Source: Nemertoderma westbladi (lineage: Eukaryota > Xenacoelomorpha > Nemertodermatida > Nemertodermatidae). From it: a DNA stretch of 33,762 bases. A program made the position numbers and the translations under genes. The stretch lies in contig JAUCBJ010005269.1 in NCBI GenBank assembly GCA_032718475.1, positions 1 to 33,762 on the forward strand. The letters are read 5' to 3'. Each line of letters starts with the position of its first letter. Position 1 is the stretch's first letter. This document shows positions 9,701 to 16,940 of this stretch, one piece after another. The notes under the pieces were generated by a model, which ran no database searches, was not told where the DNA came from, and saw only the letters and a program-made list of their open reading frames with translations.

Positions 9701-11185
9701 CATATTATTTATACAACAATATTGATAAATTTTTTTTTAAAGAAATAGAGATTTGATCTTGACCTACTATATAGATATTATACTTTATAGTAGGTCATGG
9801 TGTGATCTCTGGTTTGACTGTTGAAGATACGAAAATACGATACGAAATACGAAAAATATTTTTTCGTATTTTACGATACGAAGTCAATTTTTGTGATACG
9901 ATACGAAATTCGATACGAATAAAATACTGCGATACGAAATACGAAAATCCATTTTCGTATCGTATCATATCGTACCGAATCGTATCGTATCGTATCGTAT
10001 CGTATCGTATCGTATCGTATCGTATCGTATCGTATTGTATCGTATCGTATCGTATTGTATCGTATCGTATCGTACCCTGCATTCTGGAATACGTAATTGA
10101 AGTTGTTTACATGTCATTGATTGCTTTGCAGCGTTCCGTCCTATAATATGTAAGTTATATTAAACATTTTCAACTCATTCATAACTACCGAGAGGATAAC
10201 GCGTTGGATAATGGATGGAAGGGTCCCTGGTTCGAATCTCACCAAATAAATTATTTTGTAATTTAGAATGACGCGGTGACATACTGGAAATACATAGAAT
10301 GTATGGCGTAGGGACATACTGATAAATAATGTCGCCCTTTCGATTTGTTAGTGCGAAATTAATTCCCCACAAATAAATACAAATTGTTGTTTTATTAAGG
10401 AAGATGGTATATTATGGTATATTATCAATACATACCCTTTATTCCATTGCTTATTTTCTATTTCCAGACAGAGTTATGACGTAGATATAGAGGTGTGCAT
10501 CCCCACCACTGGAGTGACGTCATTCAACTCGTTAGACTTAAAGAACCCATTCTTCCGGTACACGGGTCAGACACCCCAACCCCCGCCCGGTTCCCACTCG
10601 CAGAGTCCAACAGACACCTACTGGGCAATGCAGGAGCAGCAACAACAGGCAACAGCCAATCAGTACGCCGGGAATATAAACGGGATCCCACCGCACAACG
10701 CCAACATGATGGCGATGGGTTAGTTAGGCCTACATATCGGATGGTTTGTTACGTACAATATCAGCTGAACCCATTTATTATATATCAACTGAGAGACTTT
10801 TTATGTTTTTATTTCCCTTTTTATTGTTTCATTTTCAGCCGGAAATCAAACGCTTATGAACGGGACTCTTAACCCGGCCTGCGTGTTACCGCTCAACCAG
10901 ATGTACCACCAACCGGTGAGTCATCAGCACCAACCGGTGAGTCACCAGCACCAAGCGGTGAGTCACCAGCACCAACCGGTGAGCCACCACCCTCAGCCGA
11001 CCCACCGCGGTGGCGGCATACAGCAGTGCGGCGTCGGTCCCTACAGCCACCAATCAGCGCAGCCCCACTCCCACAAGCAACCGGCTCAATTGGCGCCTCA
11101 CTCCCACACCGAGACCGCCATGCAGCCGCACTACATGAACCCCGGTACCAATGTGTTCCACCACAACTCCGCAGGTAGTACCTAG
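536..11185 (+). CDS. CARM1: CARM1/PRMT4 histone-arginine methyltransferase, 3' six exons (5' partial)
   Basis: Type I protein arginine methyltransferase. The family uses S-adenosylmethionine to make asymmetric dimethylarginine on histone H3, coactivators and splicing factors, mainly in the nucleus. The joined exons 536-712, 5112-5380, 5647-5904, 8242-8379, 10468-10718 and 10839-11185 total 1440 nt (479 residues plus stop), and every splice phase fits. Visible motifs are the SAM loop VLDVGAGSG, the double-E loop [15 protein letters not shown], the THW loop (LTHWYQ) and the CARM1-specific linker [11 protein letters not shown] followed by QPPPGSH. These last residues separate it from PRMT1, 3, 6 and 8. 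The N-terminal PH-like domain and first helices are missing because they lie left of the window. The C-terminal tail is rich in Gln, His and Pro, as expected of a diverged CARM1 activation tail. Introns are full of transposons, but all conserved residues seen look intact, so the gene is probably functional. Confidence 0.95.
773..870 (+). mobile_element. hAT-like transposon end (copy A)
   Basis: Begins TAGGGATGCAAC, typical of hAT terminal inverted repeats, followed by GGCTCCGGCTCC and a stretch ending TTGTAATTCGAATTAAA. A second copy lies at 9087-9180. No matching right end (GTTGCATCCCTA) was found in this intron, so this is a truncated copy or its partner has decayed. Confidence 0.5.
849..1413. 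repeat. Two diverged direct copies of a ~170-210 bp repeat
   Basis: 849-1060 and 1247-1413 share a run of blocks in the same order: ATTCTTAAATTGTTACTTTTT, GCTCGAAT, CGGGAGAA, GGGAAAAAAGTAA, GAATTTCTTAAATT and ATCGAAGTAGAAAAGGT. They look like two copies of one non-coding element, probably part of the hAT fragment that starts at 773. The spacer 1061-1246 contains one GTTCTAGAAC palindrome at 1179. Confidence 0.6.
1638..1658. repeat. Poly-G run
   Basis: Twenty Gs interrupted by one A. It is a simple sequence and may be mis-sized in the assembly. Confidence 0.8.
1964..2142. mobile_element. Small inverted-repeat element (MITE-like, 179 bp)
   Basis: Bounded by GTGACGGGACGGAA at 1964-1977 and its exact reverse complement at 2129-2142. 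The interior is AT-rich and non-coding. The same motif recurs at 2298, 3773 and 3948, so it is a repeated terminal sequence and not chance. No clear target duplication could be recognised, so the transposon class is not assigned. Confidence 0.5.
2423..2563 (+). pseudogene. LINE ORF2 C-terminus relic
   Basis: In-frame segment [12 protein letters not shown] followed by [11 protein letters not shown] and a TAA stop at 2561. The pattern of W-N-x-LP, then a hydrophobic/S-x-x-FK-x-x-L, is the familiar end of non-LTR retrotransposon reverse transcriptase proteins. Nothing upstream resembles the RT domain, so this is a 5'-truncated insertion. The family is not determined. Confidence 0.6.
2527..3420 (+). 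mobile_element. LINE 3' UTR with internal tandem duplication
   Basis: Two copies in the same order, 2527-2992 and 2993 to about 3300, share AGAGAGCTCTGA, CTTTTTAACTTAC, AGACACAAG, GACTTAAATTAATAAC and GCCGAATAAT/GACCGAATAAT blocks. The stretch ends at AATCAATCAATC near 3410-3422, the kind of short tail seen on some LINEs. It follows directly from the LINE coding relic. Confidence 0.5.
3475..3541. repeat. TCTG/ATGT simple repeat
   Basis: Degenerate run of TGTCTG and TATGTC words. The apparent small reading frame beginning at 3508 is made of this low-complexity DNA. Confidence 0.7.
4166..4202. repeat. Perfect 15-bp hairpin
   Basis: AAAAAGGCCCAAAAA at 4166-4180 and its exact reverse complement at 4188-4202, separated by a 7-nt loop. 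It lies in an otherwise featureless part of the CARM1 intron, close to further GCCTTTTT/AAAGGC words. Confidence 0.8.
4512..4525. repeat. Poly-C run
   Basis: Fourteen uninterrupted Cs in the CARM1 intron. Confidence 0.8.
4659..4769. repeat. 17-bp minisatellite, about 6 units
   Basis: Unit GCGAGCAATCTTCGCCG with single-base variants (TTTGCC, CGCCCGC). Because 17 is not a multiple of three, the same peptide repeats appear in all three frames on both strands; the short frames over it are artefacts. Confidence 0.9.
5112..5380 (+). CDS. CARM1: CARM1 exon: double-E loop
   Basis: Acceptor CTCGTTAG before ACTTTGGTT; donor TG|GTAGGT at 5381, leaving phase 2. It encodes [16 protein letters not shown], then [15 protein letters not shown], which contains the two catalytic glutamates that hold the substrate guanidinium, and the following [23 protein letters not shown] segment. 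The Trp codon at the end is split with the next exon. Confidence 0.94.
5647..5904 (+). CDS. CARM1: CARM1 exon: beta-barrel, dimerisation region
   Basis: Acceptor CCACAG before GTACCAAGAC completes the split Trp codon and continues [14 protein letters not shown]. The exon ends [10 protein letters not shown] plus CA, donor CA|GTGAGT at 5905, phase 2. Codon use is noticeably C-rich (GTC, TTC, CTC) compared with the AT-rich introns, as expected for a conserved coding exon. Confidence 0.94.
6150..6425 (+). mobile_element. tRNA-derived SINE
   Basis: The head resembles a tRNA gene: an A-box-like TTGGTGTAGTGGTTG at about 6161 and a B-box-like GTGTTCGATCC at about 6205, properly spaced for RNA polymerase III. 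It is followed by a ~180-bp non-tRNA body and a T-rich tail (TTTACTTTTTACTTTTTTTT). It cannot be a functional tRNA, since the acceptor stem does not close and there is a long 3' body. Confidence 0.65.
6593..7998. mobile_element. Non-autonomous hAT transposon, 1406 bp, complete
   Basis: Ends are TAGGGATGTCCCGGAAT at 6593-6609 and its reverse complement at 7982-7998. The 8-bp duplication AGTATGGT flanks it at 6585-6592 and 7999-8006. TAGGGATG termini with an 8-bp target duplication are diagnostic of the hAT superfamily. Both subterminal regions are dense in TTCCGGCCGGAAT palindromes, as hAT subterminal transposase-binding arrays often are. No transposase remnant is visible; the interior is AT-rich with TTATTTTACATT repeats near 7310-7390. 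Being complete with an exact duplication, it is probably fairly young. Confidence 0.85.
8242..8379 (+). CDS. CARM1: CARM1 exon: THW loop
   Basis: Acceptor TTTCAG before AAATACGG completes Gln and continues [18 protein letters not shown]. The THW motif shapes the substrate pocket in all PRMTs. Ends at AGA AG|GTTAGT (8380), phase 2. The frame matches the family without gaps. Confidence 0.94.
9087..9180 (+). mobile_element. hAT-like transposon end (copy B)
   Basis: Starts TAGGGATGCAAC, then ACTCCGGCTCC and GTTGTTGAAATTCGAATTAAA, matching the copy at 773-870. The match breaks at the CAGGGATGG word near 9180, which itself looks like the start of another hAT-type end running into CGAAACGAAACG repeats. 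Confidence 0.5.
9180..9265. repeat. CGAAA repeat with inverted partner
   Basis: CAGGGATGGTGTAACAAAA is followed by ACGAAACGAAACGAAA and, 20 to 60 bp later, by two TTTCGTTTCGTTTT tracts on the same strand. The two halves can pair into a hairpin. The layout (a CAGGGATG-like word plus short subterminal repeats) suggests the remnant of a small hAT-type element. Confidence 0.45.
9761..9796. repeat. 11-bp perfect inverted repeat
   Basis: GACCTACTATA at 9761-9771 and TATAGTAGGTC at 9786-9796 with a 14-nt loop, just left of the ATACGA region. Confidence 0.75.
9830..10076. repeat. ATACGA / (TCGTA)n self-complementary microsatellite
   Basis: The left half (9830-9950) is rich in ATACGA and TACGAAAT. 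The right half (about 9955-10076) is a nearly pure TCGTA pentanucleotide array, which is the reverse complement of the left half. The whole region can fold back on itself. It ends TCGTACCCTGC, and its reverse complement starts CAGGGTACGATACG, resembling a hAT terminus. Long frames on both strands here are only the repeat translated. Confidence 0.8.
10186..10380 (+). mobile_element. tRNA-like SINE (tentative)
   Basis: Contains a good B-box in CTGGTTCGAATCTCACC at about 10226 preceded by GAGAGGATAACGCGTTGG, which resembles a degenerate A-box region. A CAAATAAA-type stretch follows. No intact tRNA cloverleaf is seen, so I read it as SINE-derived. Confidence 0.4.
10468..10718 (+). CDS. CARM1: CARM1 exon: C-terminal barrel end and post-core
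   Basis: Acceptor TTTCCAG before ACAGAGTTATGAC; R-Q-S-Y-D matches the vertebrate protein. It encodes [20 protein letters not shown], a CARM1 signature, then a Gln-rich tail ([11 protein letters not shown]). Donor G|GTTAGT at 10719, phase 1. If unspliced, the frame would stop at once at 10721. Confidence 0.92.
10839..11185 (+). CDS. CARM1: CARM1 terminal exon: Gln/His-rich tail
   Basis: Acceptor CATTTTCAG before CCGGAAATC completes Ala and continues [12 protein letters not shown]. The tail holds four near-perfect heptapeptide units related to QPVSHQH and other His/Gln/Pro stretches; CARM1 tails act as transactivation regions. The stop is TAG at 11183-11185 after SAGST. A possible donor, GCAG|GTAGTA, lies just before it, so a further small exon cannot be excluded, but the polyadenylation signal at 11435 supports this as the last exon. 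Confidence 0.82.
10910..10993 (+). repeat. In-frame 21-bp coding repeat, 4 units
   Basis: Units begin at 10910, 10931, 10952 and 10973; the unit is CAACCGGTGAGTCACCAGCAC with small changes. Being 21 bp it keeps the CARM1 frame. Three of the four copies contain GGTGAGT, an exact match to the core of a 5' splice site (10916, 10937, 10958). Confidence 0.9.
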
Positions 11186-11434
11186 TACGGTTGCCTTGGT
11201 TACACTTGCGTGTAGACGGTGTCTGCGTCTGGTCTAGTTTTCTACCCCCCAATATCTCATCAACTAAGACGTCCACAACTAATATCGATTGTAGTCGGTG
11301 CTGTACTGCATAGTGCATACCTAGGCCTATTAATTATAGACCACAAACTGCATAAAGTTTATATAGACGAGAGTGTATGAATCTCATATCATCACTGGAG
11401 CTATAAGTATGTTCTAATTCAATATTTACTGTTA

Positions 11435-11440
11435 AATAAA
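11435..11440 (+). terminator. CARM1: CARM1 polyadenylation signal
   Basis: AATAAA 250 bp after the CARM1 stop and 41 bp before the 51-bp array. No other AATAAA precedes it in the 3' UTR, so it is the likely 3' end signal. Confidence 0.6.
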
Positions 11441-11480
11441 CGAGAGTTTATGGCCACATTCACACGAATTTTACTCCAAA

Positions 11481-14400
11481 AGTGACATCCACTTACAAGG
11501 CTCGCCCCATTGTTATCGCGTGTTTGATTCCCATGACATCCACTTACATGGCTCGCCCCATTGTTATCGCGTGTTTGATCCCCATGACATCCACTTACAT
11601 GGCTTGCCCCATTGTTATCGCGTGTTTAATCCTCATGACATCCACTTACATGGCTCGCCCCTTTGTTATCGCGTGTTTAATCCCCATGACATCCACTTAC
11701 ATGGCTCGCCCCATTGTTATCGCGTGTTTAATCCCCATGATATCCACTTACATGGCTCGCCCCATTGTTATCGCGTGTTTAATCCCCATGACATCCACTT
11801 ACATGGCTCGCCCCATTGTTATCGCGTGTTTAATCCCCATAACATCCACTTACATGGCTCGCCCCATTGTTATCGCGTGTTTAATACCCATGACATCCAC
11901 TTACATGGCTCGCCCCATTGTTATCGCGTGTTTAATCCCCATGACATCCACTTACATGGCTCGCCCCATTGTTATCGCGTGTTTAATCCCCATGATATCC
12001 ACTTACATGGCTCGCCCCATTGTTATCGCGTGTTTAATCCCCATGATATCCACTTACATGGATCGCCCCTTTGTTATCGCGTGTTTAATCCCAAGTGACG
12101 CTCCACTTACATTTCTTGCCCCATTGTTATCGCGTGTTTAATCCCCATAACATCCACTTACATGGCTCGCCCCATTGTTATCGCGTGTTTAATCCCCCTG
12201 ACATCCACTTACATGGCTCGCCCCATTGTTATCGCGTGTTTAATCCCCATGATATCCACTTACATGGATCGCCCCTTTGTTATCGCGTGTTTAATCCCAA
12301 GTGACGCTCCACTTACATTTCTTGCCCCATTGTTATCGCGTGTTTAATCCCCATGACATCCACTTACATGGCTCGCCCCAGTGTTATCGCGTGTTTAATC
12401 CCCATAACATCCACTTACATGGCTTGCCCCATTGTTATCGCGTGTTTAATCCCCATGACATCCACTTACATGGCTCGCCCCATTGTTATCGCGTGTTTAA
12501 TCCCCATGATATCCACTTACATGGATCCCCCTTTGTTATCGCGTGTTATGTCCCCATGACATCCACTTACATGGCTCGCCCCATTTTTATCGCGTGTTTA
12601 ATCCCTACGCTCCACTTACATGGCTCGCCCCATTGTTATCGCGTGTTTAATCCCTAGTGACGCTCCACTTACATGGTTCGCCCCTTATCGCGAGTTTAAT
12701 CCCTAGTGACGCTCCGCTTACATGGCTCGCCCCATTGTTATCGCGTGTTTAATCCCCATGACATACACTTACATGACTCGCCCCTTTGTTATCGCGTGTT
12801 TAATCCCCATGACATCCACTTACATGGCTTGCCCCTTTGTTATCGCGTGTTTAATCCCTAGTGACGCTCCACTTACATGGTTCGCCCCTTATCGCGAGTT
12901 TAATCCCTAGTGACGCTCCGCTTACATGGCTCGCCCCATTGTTATCGCGTGTTTAATCCCCATGACATACACTTACATGACTCGCCCCTTTGTTATCGCG
13001 TGTTTAATCCCCATGACATCCACTTACATGGCTCGCCCCATTGTTATCGCGTGTTTAATCCCCATGACATCCACTTACATGGCTCGCCCCTTTGTTATCG
13101 CGTGTTTAATCCCCATGACATCCACTTACATGGCTCGACCCATTGTTATCGCGTGTTTAATCCCCATGACATCCACTTACATGGCTCGACCCATTGTTAT
13201 CGCGTGTTTAATCCCCATGACATCCACTTACATGGCTCGCCCCTTTGTTATCGCGTGTTTAATCCCCATGACATCCACTTACATGGCTCGACCCATTGTT
13301 ATCGCGTGTTTAATCCCCATGACATCCACTTACATGGCTCGACCCATTGTTATCGCGTGTTTAATCCCCATGACATCCACTTACATGGCTCGCCCCTTTG
13401 TTATCGCGTGTTTAATCCCCATGACATCCACTTACATGGCGCGCCCCTTTGTTATCGCGTGTTTAATCCCCATGACATCCACTTACATGGCTCGCCCCTT
13501 TGTTATCGCGTGTTTAATCCATGACATCCACTTACATGGCTCGCCCCATTGTTATCGCGTGTTTAATCCCCATGACATCCACTTACATGGCTCGCCCCTT
13601 TGTTATCGCGTGTTTAATCCCCATGACATCCACTTACATGGCGCGCCCCTTTGTTATCGCGTGTTTAATCCCCATGACATCCACTTACATGGCTCGCCCC
13701 TTTGTTATCGCGTGTTTAATCCCCATGACATCCACTTACATGGCTCGCCCCATTGTTATCGCGTGTTTAATCCCCATGACATCCACTTACATGGCTTGCC
13801 CCTTTGTTATCGCGTGTTTAATCCCCATGACATACACTTACATGGCTCGCCCCTTTGTTATCGCGTGTTTAATCCATGACATCCACTTACATGGCTCGCC
13901 CCTTTGTTATCGCGTGTTTAATCCCCATGACATCCACTTACAGGGCTCGCCCCTTTGTTATCGCGTGTTTAATCCCCATGACATCCACTTACATGGCTCG
14001 CCCCATTGTTATCGCGTGTTTAATCCCCATGACATCCACTTACATGGCTCGCCCCAGTGTTATCGCGTGTTTAATCCCCATGACATCCACTTACATGGCT
14101 CGCCCCATTGTTATCGCGTGTTTAATCCCCATGACATCCACTTACATGGCTCGCCCCAGTGTTATCGCGTGTTTAATCCGCATGACATACACTTACATGG
14201 CTCGCCCCATTGTTATCGCGTGTTTAATCCCCATGATATCCACTTACATGGATCGCCCCTTTGTTATCGCGTGTTTAATCCCAAGTGACGCTCCACTTAC
14301 ATGGCTTGCCCCATTGTTATCGCGTGTTTAATCCCCATGACATCCACTTACATGGCTCGCCCCATTGTTATCGCGTGTTTAATCCCCATGACATACACTT

Positions 14401-14699
14401 ACATGGCTTGCCCCTTTGTTATCGCGTGTTTAATCCCCATGACATCCACTTACATGGCTCGCCCCATTGTTATCGCGTGTTTAATCCCCATGACATCCAC
14501 TTACATGGCTTGCCCCTTTGTTATCGCGTGTTTAATCCCCATGACATCCACTTACATGGCTAGATATCGCGTGTTTAATCCCCATGATATCCACTTACAT
14601 GGCTCGCCCCATTGTTATCGCGTGTTTAATCCCCATGACATCCACTTACATGGCTCGCCCCATTGTTATCGCATGTTTAATCCCCATGACATCCACTTA
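11481..14699. repeat. 51-bp minisatellite array, about 63 units
   Basis: The unit begins GACATCCACTTACATGGCTC and ends TTATCGCGTGTTTAATCCCCAT. Variant positions include CATTG/CTTTG/CAGTG, CGCC/CGACC/GCGCC and ATCC/ATAC. Shortened units occur near 12540, 12600, 12680, 12880, 13520, 13875 and 14565. Blocks of several units are duplicated: a TTCGCCCCTTATCGCGAG-containing block repeats at 12655 and 12859, exactly 204 bp (4 units) apart. Because 51 is a multiple of three, frames of up to 317 codons run across it on the + strand in two phases; they are broken at each indel and are not genes. Confidence 0.97.
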
Positions 14700-15705
14700 A
14701 TTAATTAATTACTTAATTAACAGAAATCTAGTAAAATATCGCATAATATGTGATTATATGAGATGACTTGGTGGACCGTCCGTAGATGACGTCATAGTAG
14801 TGGCAATAGTGGCAGTTGAGTATAAAAAATTGAAAGTCTGAAAATTTAAAAGTTGAAGCTTCACAAACAATGTAAAAGTTACACAGTCAAATCGAAAAAT
14901 TTTACACTGATCTTCACGGGATAAAGAAAAAAACCTGGCTGGCATGGCGACGACACGAGTCTATGACAGGAGAGCCTTACTGAGGAGAACATGGGAACTC
15001 CTAACTATTTTAGGGCTACCATTGAAGTCACACCAAAATTGATGAAAATTTCACCAAATATTGAAAACCATTTTAATTCAAAAAAATTATTCAATACCAA
15101 GTATAATATAGTCCCTCTAAATAAAATTATTCAAACACAAAAACAATTATAAAACGCCAAAATAACTAAATGTTCCCCAAAACCAATTATTCACACCAAA
15201 ATACATGACAAAACCCCCAAAATAAATACAAATTTTCCCAAATTGAATACATTTTCCCCAAAAATAAATCCATTATATTTTCCCCAAAATAAATACATAA
15301 TATTCCCCAAAAATAAATGCTTATTTCACAAAAATAATCAAATTTCTACCAAAATAAACAGACATTTAGTTTACACAGACTCTCAGTCGCAGACTATTGG
15401 TAAGAGGATCGTCGGTATAATACGATTAAACATTTTGTTTTATTTTATTATGGAAATAAAATTATGAATCAATTCGTATAATTAAATTTATGGAGGAAAA
15501 TTATTTTGGTAAAAAAAACGTGAGGTCATCTGTGATCGGAGTAAATATATTATTTCTGACGACATACAGACATATGTTTATTTATTGTCTTATTCCGATA
15601 GAGGAATACACACTCGTTCGTTATGTTATACATAAAGTAAACTTGGTATTGTAATATTCTATTATTTTATTGATTAAGTGGGACTTGTTCCAGGAAGTTG
15701 GCACT
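14700..15705. other. Intergenic, AT-rich, degenerate CCAAAATAAA repeats
   Basis: No gene seen. From about 15030 to 15365 short words such as CCCCAAAATAAATACA recur at irregular ~28-31-bp spacing, suggesting a decayed minisatellite. The remainder is unremarkable AT-rich DNA. Confidence 0.5.
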
Positions 15706-16023
15706 TCAGTCCAACTAGGTGGGGCACCTTATTCCAACTAGGTGGGGCACCTTATTCCAACTAGGTGGGGCACCTTATTCCAACTATGGTGGGGTACCTT
15801 ATTCCAACTAGGGTGGGGTACCTTATTCCAAATAGGGTGGGGTACCTCAGTCCATCTAGAATGGGGCAACTTAGTCTAACTAGGGTGGGGTACCTTATTC
15901 CAACTAGGGTGGGGCACCTTATTCCAAATAGGGTGGGGTACCTCAGTCCATCTAGAATGGGGCAACTTAGTCCAACTAGGGTGGGTCCCTTTAGTCCGAC
16001 TAGGGTGGGGTACCTCAGTCCAA
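15706..16023. repeat. 23/24-bp minisatellite, about 13 units
   Basis: The unit is CCAACTAGGTGGGGCACCTTATT (23 bp) in the first copies and changes to a 24-bp form with GGGTGGGGTACC. A subset with CCATCTAGAATGGGGCAAC repeats after about 97 bp, showing four-unit higher-order duplication. Frames on both strands over it are repeat translations. Confidence 0.95.
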
Positions 16024-16176
16024 AATCAGCGGGTTTATGGTGTATAGTGTAATGCAGTGAAAGTTTATAATCCCTGTCACTAAAGGACATTGTTGTTAGG
16101 AACGGCGCAGAGTTGAAGAGAGAGATATTGGGGAAGACAGGGCCTGTTCCATCGGGTCTTATCGAAGTGAGACGGC

Positions 16177-16940
16177 TGTTAGACACCTCCCATTAGTGTG
16201 CGATAAAGTGGACTGTATGGGGTGGGGAGTTGGGATGTTAGACACCTCCCATTAGTGTGCGATAAAGTGGACTGTATGGGGTGGGGAGTTGGGATGTTAG
16301 ACACCTCCCATTAGTGTGCGATAAAGTGGACTGTATGGGGTGGGGAGTTGGGATGTTAGACACCTCCCATTAGTGTGCGATAAAGTGGACTGTATGGGGT
16401 GGGGAGTTGGGATGTTAGACACCTCCCATTAGTGTGCGATAAAGTGGACTGTATGGGGTGGGGAGTTGGGATGTTAGACACCTCCCATTAGTGTGCGATA
16501 AAGTGGACTGTATGGGGTGGGGAGTTGGGATGTTAGACACCTCTCATTAGTGTGCGATAAAGTGGACTGTATGGGGTGGCCAGTTGGGATGTTAGACACC
16601 TCCCATTAGTGTGCGATAAAGTGGACTGTATGGGGTGGGGAGTTGGGATGTTAGACACCTCCCATTAGTGTGCGATAAAGTGGACTGTATGGGGTGGGGA
16701 GTTGGGATGTTAGACACCTCCCATTAGTGTGCGATAAAGTGGACTGTATGGGGTGGGGAGTTGGGATGTTAGACACCTCCCATTAGTGTGCGATAAAGTG
16801 GACTGTATGGGGTGGGGAGTTGGGATGTTAGACACCTCCCATTAGTCTGCGATAAAGTGGACTGTATGGGGTGGGGAGTTGGGATGTTAGACACCTCCCA
16901 TTAGTGTGCGATAAAGTGGACTGTAAGGGGTGGGGAGTTG
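16177..16940. repeat. 59-bp minisatellite, 13 nearly identical units
   Basis: Unit TGTTAGACACCTCCCATTAG plus GTGCGATAAAGTGGACTGTA and a G-rich GGGGTGGGGAGTTGGGA end. Only about five base changes are seen in 764 bp, so the array was amplified or homogenised recently. It ends exactly at the target duplication of the LTR retrotransposon. Confidence 0.97.
16936..16940. other. Target-site duplication, left (AGTTG)
   Basis: Matches 28726-28730 exactly. It also belongs to the last 59-bp satellite unit (GGGGAGTTG). Five-base duplications are usual for BEL/Pao and Gypsy integrases. Confidence 0.9.

Larger units (their letters stand above)
8380..10467 (+). other. CARM1: CARM1 intron with hAT ends, microsatellites and SINE
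   Basis: 2.1-kb intron. It contains an AAGT microsatellite (about 8656-8678), a hAT end at 9087, a CGAAA-rich inverted sequence at 9196-9265, three TTCTAGAA palindromes at 9336-9479, a TTTA microsatellite near 9671, the ATACGA/TCGTA hairpin region at 9830-10076 and a tRNA-like SINE near 10186. No exon is missing here: the protein reads through from Arg to Gln as in other CARM1 proteins. Confidence 0.75.

Noticed and set aside
9795-10146. Frames of 95 and 114 codons on both strands
   Set aside because: Translations of the TCGTA/ATACGA repeat.
10893-11318. Antisense frame of 141 codons opposite the CARM1 last exon
   Set aside because: Shadow of the GC-rich coding repeat; no homology and the sense strand is clearly coding.
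11481-14699. CRISPR-like regular repeats
   Set aside because: Units are contiguous with no unique spacers, and the window is eukaryotic.
11482-14708. Long open frames (up to 317 codons) with 17-residue peptide repeats on the + strand
   Set aside because: They result from a 51-bp repeat unit without stops; two phases are open at once, and small indels switch frame repeatedly with no sign of frame conservation.
15761-16186. Frames of 95 and 141 codons on both strands
   Set aside because: Translations of the 24-bp minisatellite.
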